A stretch of DNA of 11,188 nt from GCA-002712965 sp913048525 (lineage in GTDB: Bacteria; Chloroflexota; Dehalococcoidia; Lucifugimonadales; UBA826): NCBI GenBank assembly GCA_913048525.1, contig CAJWWP010000049.1:1-11188 (forward strand), given 5' to 3'. Below are positions 6,182 to 11,188 of this stretch, one piece after another (the stretch's first letter is position 1; every line of letters starts with the position of its first letter). The translations under genes and the position numbers were made by a program. The notes under the pieces were generated by a model that saw only the letters and a program-made list of their open reading frames with translations, was not told the DNA's origin and searched no databases.

Positions 6182-7123
6182 ATGACTATAATTGAAGAGC
6201 TCAAACCTGACTCCACTAGCAAGGAAACCATTCTTACGATTGGCGTCTTTGATGGGGTTCATTTAGGTCACAGACACCTGATGTCCGAGCTTAAAAAACA
6301 AGCAAACACAACAAAAAGACGGGCCGGCGTAATTACATTTAAAAACCATCCCGCCAGTGTAATAAACCCAGAATTTAAACCCAACTTTATTACAAGCGTG
6401 AAGGACAGAGTGGATCTCCTCCTTGATACCGGAGTGGACTTCGTATCTCCAATTTCATTTGATCGCGAAGTTTCCAGCTTGTCTGCCGAGCAATTTACAG
6501 GCATTTTGGTGGAAGTGTTAAATATGTCAGGTTTAGTTGTAGGCCCCGACTTCCGTATGGGTAAAAACAGGGATGCAGATGTCTCTAAACTTGCAAAGAT
6601 AGGTATTAATCAGGGTTTTGAAGTCCAAGTTGTTGAACAACAAAAATCTGACGAGTTCCCGATTCGTAGCACGGCCATACGAAATCTACTTTCTCAAGGT
6701 GATGTCGGCTCTGTATCGAAAATGCTGGGAAGATACTTCTCCACGACAGGAGAAGTTACGCATGGCCTAAAGCGAGGACGTGACCTAGGTTTCCCCACTT
6801 GTAATTTAATTCCTACTGAAGGAATGGCAATACCTAAAGACGGCATCTACGCGACTCTTGCCTATATTGGTAGGCAGCAATATATGGCAGCCACTAGTAT
6901 TGGCACCCGCCCTACGTTTGATGAAGGTGGACGAACTATCGAGTCATACGTTTTAGACTTTGACCAAGAGATATATGGTGAGACCATTAAACTCGCATTC
7001 GTCAAACATATCCGGGACGAAAAAGCCTTCGATACGATCAAAAACTTAATCATCCAGATGAACAAAGATGTTGAAGAAACTCGAAATATTCTCAATGAGT
7101 TAACTACGACACAGGGTTCTTAA
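6182..7123 (+). CDS. ribF: Bifunctional riboflavin kinase / FAD synthetase RibF
   Basis: 313 residues, typical for bacterial RibF. It phosphorylates riboflavin to FMN and then adenylylates FMN to FAD in the cytoplasm. The N-terminal nucleotidyltransferase domain (about 15-175) shows GVFDGVHLGH with the HxGH site at 27-30, ITFKNHP (51-57), GPDFRMGKNRDAD (121-133) and RSTAIR (162-167). The C-terminal riboflavin kinase domain (about 183-305) shows GEVTHGLKRGRDLGFPTCN (190-208) with the PTxN motif, SIGTRPTF (239-246) and the expected catalytic Glu254. The ATG is two codons after an in-frame TAA; no clear Shine-Dalgarno is visible. A perfect -35 hexamer TTGACA lies at 6125-6130 but no good -10 follows, so the promoter is unproven. 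Both active sites look intact. The 82-base gap to tyrS suggests a loose housekeeping pair. No FMN riboswitch fits the 143-base upstream gap. Confidence 0.95.
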   Translation: MTIIEELKPDSTSKETILTIGVFDGVHLGHRHLMSELKKQANTTKRRAGVITFKNHPASVINPEFKPNFITSVKDRVDLLLDTGVDFVSPISFDREVSSLSAEQFTGILVEVLNMSGLVVGPDFRMGKNRDADVSKLAKIGINQGFEVQVVEQQKSDEFPIRSTAIRNLLSQGDVGSVSKMLGRYFSTTGEVTHGLKRGRDLGFPTCNLIPTEGMAIPKDGIYATLAYIGRQQYMAATSIGTRPTFDEGGRTIESYVLDFDQEIYGETIKLAFVKHIRDEKAFDTIKNLIIQMNKDVEETRNILNELTTTQGS

Positions 7124-7205
7124 AGTTCTTTCTACGACTCATTAGGTTTTTCTGGTACATTACAATACGTGAGTTCCTATAAAAGATAGCTGGAGGAAGC
7201 ATCGG

Positions 7206-8402
7206 GTGACGCTATTAAGCAGAAATGACGTACTAAGAAGGGGCGTCGAGGAAATAATAGTAGAAAAGGAGTTCATCGAACGGTTGGATTCCGGGAAACC
7301 AATGCGTCTTAAAATGGGCTTTGATCCAAGTGCTCCTGATATCCATATTGGGCATGCCGTGGGACTTCGAAAACTCAGGCAACTACAGGAATTAGGACAC
7401 AAGGTGGTTCTTATCGTAGGTGACTGGACAGCTCAGATTGGTGATCCTAGTGGGAGATCCCAGACTAGGACCATGTTGTCGGCAGATGAGGTAAACGCTA
7501 ACGCCCAAACATACCTGGACCAGTTTTTTAAAATTGTAGACAGAGACAGGACAGAAATTCGACTTCAAAGCGAGTGGTTTGGGCCATTCACTTTGGCCAA
7601 CGTTATAGAACTGACCAGCAAATTTACGGTAGCCCAAATTTTAGCAAGAGATGACTTCTCGAAGAGGTACAGTGACAACCACCCTATTGCGATAACAGAA
7701 TTGCTTTACCCCCTTTTGCAAGCTTACGACTCTGTTGCAATAGAATCTGACGTCGAGTTCGGTGGGTCTGACCAGCGCTTCAATTTACTGGTTGGAAGGG
7801 AATTACAGCAAAGTGAAGGGCTAAAACCCCAACAATGCTTTATCATGCCTCTTCTCCCTGGTACTGATGGCGTGCAGAAGATGAGCAAAAGTCAAAACAA
7901 TTATATTGGTGTTGAAGAACCTCCAAACGACATCTATGGAAAGGTTATGTCCATTCCTGACACACTGATTGTTCCTTATTTCGAGTGGCTTACAGACGTT
8001 CCTACACCGGAAGTGGATGAAATCAAAACGGATTTGGACAGTGGGTCCGGTAATGCGATGGAACTAAAGAAACGCGTAGCAGGAATTATTGTCGAGGAAT
8101 ACCACGACACCGAATCGGCATCTTCCGCACGTGAATTTTTTGAAAGAACTGTACAGGGACGAGAGATTCCAGACGAGATTCCAATTTATGCGCTCCCTCC
8201 CCAGGTAATCACCAATACGTTAAGACTCAGCAATTTGCTGCAAGAAAACGGTATGACTTCCAGTGCGGGAGAGGCGAGAAGACTAATCGACCAAGGCGCC
8301 GTGCGACTTGACGACAAGACAGTTACACAGAATGTTTTAGTGTCTGACTTAAAGCCTGGAGTTCTAAGAGTTGGAAGACGACGATATTTGAGACTGGTAT
8401 AA
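7206..8402 (+). CDS. tyrS: Tyrosyl-tRNA synthetase
   Basis: 398 residues. It charges tRNA-Tyr with tyrosine in the cytoplasm. It is a class I synthetase with HIGH at 47-50 and KMSKS at 225-229. The tyrosine/adenylate pocket shows GDWTAQIGDPSGRS (72-85), YPLLQAYDS (168-176) and GGSDQRFN (186-193). The C-terminal S4 RNA-binding domain is about 338-398 (LRLSNLLQ, SAGEARRLIDQGAVRLDD). The exact HIGH sequence and the GGSDQ context fit the TyrZ-like bacterial branch. The start is GTG at 7206, with a strong GGAGG 9 bases before it. The upstream gap is too short (82 bases) for a T-box leader. It follows ribF on the same strand. The 187 bases after it hold no clear terminator. Confidence 0.96.
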   Translation: MTLLSRNDVLRRGVEEIIVEKEFIERLDSGKPMRLKMGFDPSAPDIHIGHAVGLRKLRQLQELGHKVVLIVGDWTAQIGDPSGRSQTRTMLSADEVNANAQTYLDQFFKIVDRDRTEIRLQSEWFGPFTLANVIELTSKFTVAQILARDDFSKRYSDNHPIAITELLYPLLQAYDSVAIESDVEFGGSDQRFNLLVGRELQQSEGLKPQQCFIMPLLPGTDGVQKMSKSQNNYIGVEEPPNDIYGKVMSIPDTLIVPYFEWLTDVPTPEVDEIKTDLDSGSGNAMELKKRVAGIIVEEYHDTESASSAREFFERTVQGREIPDEIPIYALPPQVITNTLRLSNLLQENGMTSSAGEARRLIDQGAVRLDDKTVTQNVLVSDLKPGVLRVGRRRYLRLV

Positions 8403-8485
8403 CTATCCCGTCAGTACACAATTCATCAAACTTTTGGTTACTTATCAAGCTTTCCATATGCTAAAATTCAGGGTGGCTAAATAAA

Positions 8486-8497
8486 GAATGATCATTC
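8486..8497. promoter_or_regulatory. Perfect 12-base palindrome upstream of the aminotransferase gene
   Basis: GAATGATCATTC is a perfect palindrome about 90 bases before the aminotransferase start, in the 187-base gap after tyrS. It could be an operator; nothing else supports this. A possible -10 (TAAAAT, 8462-8467) lies just upstream, without a good -35. Confidence 0.25.
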
Positions 8498-8589
8498 CTG
8501 AACTGCATAGAAACCCCTTAATACAGGCTCTAAAGTAATTCTCAATTAACCAACTCGCGCTTTGACTTGAATGTACAGGAGATAACAAG

Positions 8590-9690
8590 TTGGCAAATCT
8601 CAGAACACCCGGCCCTATACCACTCGATGACGAAATATTGGAATCATTAGGTACCCAGATGATCAATCATCGTGGACCAGAATATAAAGATCTTCTTTTC
8701 AAAACAACTGAGGGCTTAAAGAAGGTATTCGCTACAAAAAATGACGTTTACATCATCACAGGCTCTGGCACAGCGGCAATGGAAGCGGCAGTGGTTAATA
8801 CACTATCCCCGGGTGATAAGGCCATAAACGCTACAGTTGGGGTCTTTGGTAATAGATTTGGGGTTATATGTGAACGTTATGGTGTCAACCTAACTACATT
8901 GGAATTCCCTTTTGGTACAGATATAGACATTGCAAAATTAAGAGCCTGTATCGAGGAGAATCCTGACGTAAAAGCCGTGATGATCACACACAATGAGACC
9001 TCTACGGGAGTCACCAATAACATAAGGGTTGCAGCGGAGGTAATAAAAGGGGAATACGACAAACTAGTATTGGTCGATGGCATAAGTAGTGTCTGTTCAA
9101 TCCCCATTGAGACTGACGTATGGGATCTGGATGTAGTAGCTACTGCATCACAAAAAGGGTGGATGCTACCACCAGGATTAGCCTTTATTAGTTTCAGCGA
9201 CCGCGCGTGGCAGGCACATGCAGAATCCACTATGCCCCGTTTTTACTTAGACATGGCTGAGTACAAAAGATATTTTGAAATTGGTCAACCTCCTTTCACT
9301 CCATCGATCTCATGTATGTTTGCTCTAAGTACAGCATTGGACCGAATCGAACAAGAAGGCTTGGGATCACTTTACGAGCGGCACGCAACTATAGGGCAAT
9401 TCACCCGCGACTCAATTAGAGGTTTGGGGCTGGATATTTTCCCAGAAAGGGAGGAAATAGCCTCAAATACTTGCACAGCAGTTTCGATCCCGGATGGAGT
9501 CGACGGTGGAGCATTGGTCACAAAAATGAGAACAGAACACAATGTAATACTAGCTGGGGGTCAAGCAGGACTCTCCGGAAAAATCTTTCGAATAGGACAT
9601 ATGGGACTAACATCCCATTCTGATATACAAGAAACTGTCGACGCCTTAAAAGTGGTCCTTCCTCAGGTGGGATTCACTAAATACCGGTAG
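8590..9690 (+). CDS. PLP-dependent class V aminotransferase (alanine-glyoxylate / serine-pyruvate type)
   Basis: 366 residues, fold type I, class V. It transfers an amino group between a small amino acid (alanine or serine) and glyoxylate or pyruvate in the cytoplasm. The start TPGPIPL (6-12) is the family signature. GSGTAAMEA (58-66) grips the PLP phosphate, Asp163 in LVDGISS contacts the PLP nitrogen, Lys189 in SQKG is the Schiff-base lysine, and Arg334 in FRIGHMG should bind the substrate carboxylate. The start is TTG at 8590: AGGAG lies 8 bases upstream, an in-frame TGA lies nine codons upstream, and no ATG falls between, so TTG is well supported. It seems monocistronic and converges on ftsH with a 25-base gap. 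Relatives in Chloroflexota and archaea often sit beside a phosphoglycerate dehydrogenase in serine synthesis; none is visible here, so alanine-, serine- or phosphoserine-linked roles all remain open. Confidence 0.88.
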   Translation: MANLRTPGPIPLDDEILESLGTQMINHRGPEYKDLLFKTTEGLKKVFATKNDVYIITGSGTAAMEAAVVNTLSPGDKAINATVGVFGNRFGVICERYGVNLTTLEFPFGTDIDIAKLRACIEENPDVKAVMITHNETSTGVTNNIRVAAEVIKGEYDKLVLVDGISSVCSIPIETDVWDLDVVATASQKGWMLPPGLAFISFSDRAWQAHAESTMPRFYLDMAEYKRYFEIGQPPFTPSISCMFALSTALDRIEQEGLGSLYERHATIGQFTRDSIRGLGLDIFPEREEIASNTCTAVSIPDGVDGGALVTKMRTEHNVILAGGQAGLSGKIFRIGHMGLTSHSDIQETVDALKVVLPQVGFTKYR

Positions 9691-9715
9691 TTATGAGTCA
9701 CTTTCCCAAGACACA

Positions 9716-11188
9716 CTAGGCAGCTGCAGGAGAACTATCAAGAAGGTTTTTAAGCTCTTCACCCTGTATGGTTTCATGCTCAAGCAAATGTCTGGCTAGA
9801 GCACCCAGCTTTCCCATATTATCCCTTACCAGACTTGTAGCCGTTGAATAGGCATTTTCCACAAGTCCATGCACCTCTTCATCAATGGTCCCCCCGGTAC
9901 TGTCGCTAAAGTCAGCCCCATCACCGGTCTCGCCTCCTCTAAATACCAGTTCTTCTCTTTTACGAAACGTCCTGGGGCCCAGTTTTTTACTCATTCCAAG
10001 CTTGGTTATCATAGTCCTAGCTATATTGGTGGCTTGCTCGATATCGTTACCCGCTCCCGTCGTTACTTCATAGAACATCAACTCTTCAGCAACTCTACCA
10101 CCCATAGCAGAAGCCATTTTAGCCTCGAGCTGGTTCTGTGTAACTAGGGAAGTCTCTTCTTCCGGAAGGAAACGCGTGTGCCCACCAGTATGCCCCCTCG
10201 CAACGATTGTCACTTTGAAGGGAGGATCCGCATGGGGCAATAAGTGTGCCACCAATGCGTGTCCAGCTTCGTGATAAGCAACCATCTCTTTCTCACGGTC
10301 GGATATAACTTTGCTCTTTTTTGCGGGACCAGCAATTACTCTATCTATGGACTCAGCTAGTTCATCACCACCAATTGCCTTTTTGTCGCGCCTTGCAGCC
10401 AAAATCGCGGCTTCGTTGACTAAATTCATTAAGTCAGCACCACTGAAATAAGTAGTCTGTTTAGCTATTGACTCCATATCGACATCGTCACTCAAAGGTT
10501 TTCCTTTAGCGTGAATGTTGAGTATAGCCTCTCTCCCTTTAACATCAGGATTGTCTAACTGAACTTTCCTATCAAAACGACCTGGTCTCAAAAGAGCAGT
10601 GTCCAATATATCTGGCCTATTTGTTGAGGCCAAAACTATCACATTGGTACTGGTATCAAACCCATCCATTTCAACGAGGATTTGATTCAACGTTTGTTCT
10701 CTTTCATCGTGCCCTCCCCCCATACCGTGACCTCTATGTCTTCCCACCGCGTCAATTTCATCAACAAAAACAATACAGGGAGCATTACGCTTAGCCTGAT
10801 CAAAGAGGTCGCGCACACGCGATGCACCAACACCCACAAACATCTCCACAAATTCAGAACCACTGATAGAGAAAAACGGGACGCCCGCTTCCCCTGCCAC
10901 TGCCCTAGCCAATAAAGTTTTACCCACACCAGGAGGGCCTGTTAGCAAAACCCCTCTTGGTATCTTAGCTCCCAGCGCCAGAAACCTCTCTGGGGTTTTC
11001 AAAAATTCCACGACTTCTTGTAATTCTTCTTTAGCCTCATCAACACCCTGGACGTCTGAAAAGCTCACTTCAGGATTATCACTGTCAAACATACGAGCTT
11101 TAGATTTTCCAAAGCTGAAAGTTTGGCTTGTATTACCCTGGGCTTGCCTCATCATAAAAAGCAAAACTGCTCCAAAAAATATGATGGG
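9716..11188 (-). CDS. ftsH: ATP-dependent zinc metalloprotease FtsH, partial (N-terminus beyond window)
   Basis: 490 residues are visible; the frame runs off the right edge. The first visible residues (PIIFFGAVLLFMMRQ) are the end of the second membrane helix, so the true start lies outside and a start at the TTG at 11164 would be wrong. FtsH is a membrane-bound hexameric protease that unfolds and degrades membrane and short-lived proteins. Counting from the first visible residue: Walker A GPPGVGKT at 84-91, pore loop MFVG (116-119), Walker B IVFVDEID (139-146), second region of homology around STNRPDILDTALLRPGRFDRK (188-208), zinc site HEAGH (306-310), and the third ligand Asp382 in GAGNDIEQAT. 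The C-terminal coiled part ends in SSPAAA. All catalytic residues are intact. The usual GGYTMFLP is here GGHTRFLP. It converges on the aminotransferase gene. Confidence 0.97.
   Translation of the reverse strand, partial: PIIFFGAVLLFMMRQAQGNTSQTFSFGKSKARMFDSDNPEVSFSDVQGVDEAKEELQEVVEFLKTPERFLALGAKIPRGVLLTGPPGVGKTLLARAVAGEAGVPFFSISGSEFVEMFVGVGASRVRDLFDQAKRNAPCIVFVDEIDAVGRHRGHGMGGGHDEREQTLNQILVEMDGFDTSTNVIVLASTNRPDILDTALLRPGRFDRKVQLDNPDVKGREAILNIHAKGKPLSDDVDMESIAKQTTYFSGADLMNLVNEAAILAARRDKKAIGGDELAESIDRVIAGPAKKSKVISDREKEMVAYHEAGHALVAHLLPHADPPFKVTIVARGHTGGHTRFLPEEETSLVTQNQLEAKMASAMGGRVAEELMFYEVTTGAGNDIEQATNIARTMITKLGMSKKLGPRTFRKREELVFRGGETGDGADFSDSTGGTIDEEVHGLVENAYSTATSLVRDNMGKLGALARHLLEHETIQGEELKNLLDSSPAAA

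Noticed and set aside
7124..7205. T-box or other riboswitch before tyrS
   Set aside because: Only 82 bases are available and no T-box sequence, specifier loop or terminator hairpin is visible.
11165..11188. FtsH starting at the TTG at 11162-11164
   Set aside because: Codons upstream to the window edge continue the second membrane helix in frame, so the gene is cut by the edge rather than starting there.
1..11188. tRNA genes, CRISPR array, transposase or phage genes
   Set aside because: The gaps were read on both strands; no cloverleaf with CCA-end context, no spaced direct repeats and no mobile-element protein motifs were seen.

Overview
This window looks like chromosomal DNA from a moderately AT-rich, free-living bacterium. 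The gene set best fits the Chloroflexota, in particular the marine SAR202 lineage (Dehalococcoidia). The reasons are an alternative complex III (Act) cluster, an enolase-superfamily sugar-acid dehydratase with an HpcH/HpaI aldolase and an SDR, an alanine-glyoxylate-type aminotransferase, and frequent GTG/TTG starts. SAR202 genomes are known for many enolase-superfamily paralogues. The lineage is an inference from gene content and protein style; there is no rRNA or tRNA here to prove it. No mobile element, CRISPR array, prophage or RNA gene was seen.

Layout. (1) Positions 1-1778, minus strand: the head of a respiratory operon, read right to left. It holds a small two-helix membrane protein, the pentaheme cytochrome ActA, and ActB (cut by the window's left edge). 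A near-consensus promoter lies at 1860-1888. (2) Positions 1779-2060: a divergent intergenic region with the respiratory promoter, a candidate promoter for the rightward operon, and a doubtful 30-codon ORF. (3) Positions 2061-6038, plus strand: a four-gene catabolic operon of HpcH/HpaI-type aldolase, SDR dehydrogenase, galactonate-dehydratase-like enolase-superfamily enzyme and MFS transporter. The last two genes overlap by 4 bases. It ends in a long hairpin around the MFS stop codon and a weak terminator-like hairpin. (4) Positions 6182-8402, plus strand: two housekeeping genes, ribF (FAD synthesis) and tyrS. (5) Positions 8590-9690, plus strand: a class V aminotransferase with a TTG start. 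(6) Positions 9716-11188, minus strand: the AAA+ and protease part of FtsH, convergent with the aminotransferase and cut by the right edge.

How the genes may work together. The dehydratase would turn an aldonic or related sugar acid into a 2-keto-3-deoxy acid. The aldolase would split that into pyruvate and an aldehyde, the SDR would oxidise or reduce a pathway intermediate, and the MFS protein would import the substrate. The divergent Act complex would pass electrons from menaquinol or quinol to the terminal oxidase branch. The link between the two operons is only adjacency. Nothing here demands a wholly new system. The most useful leads are the exact substrate of the sugar-acid operon, the Asp-to-Glu change at a metal ligand in its dehydratase, the small membrane protein leading the Act operon, and the CRP-like palindrome over that operon's promoter.
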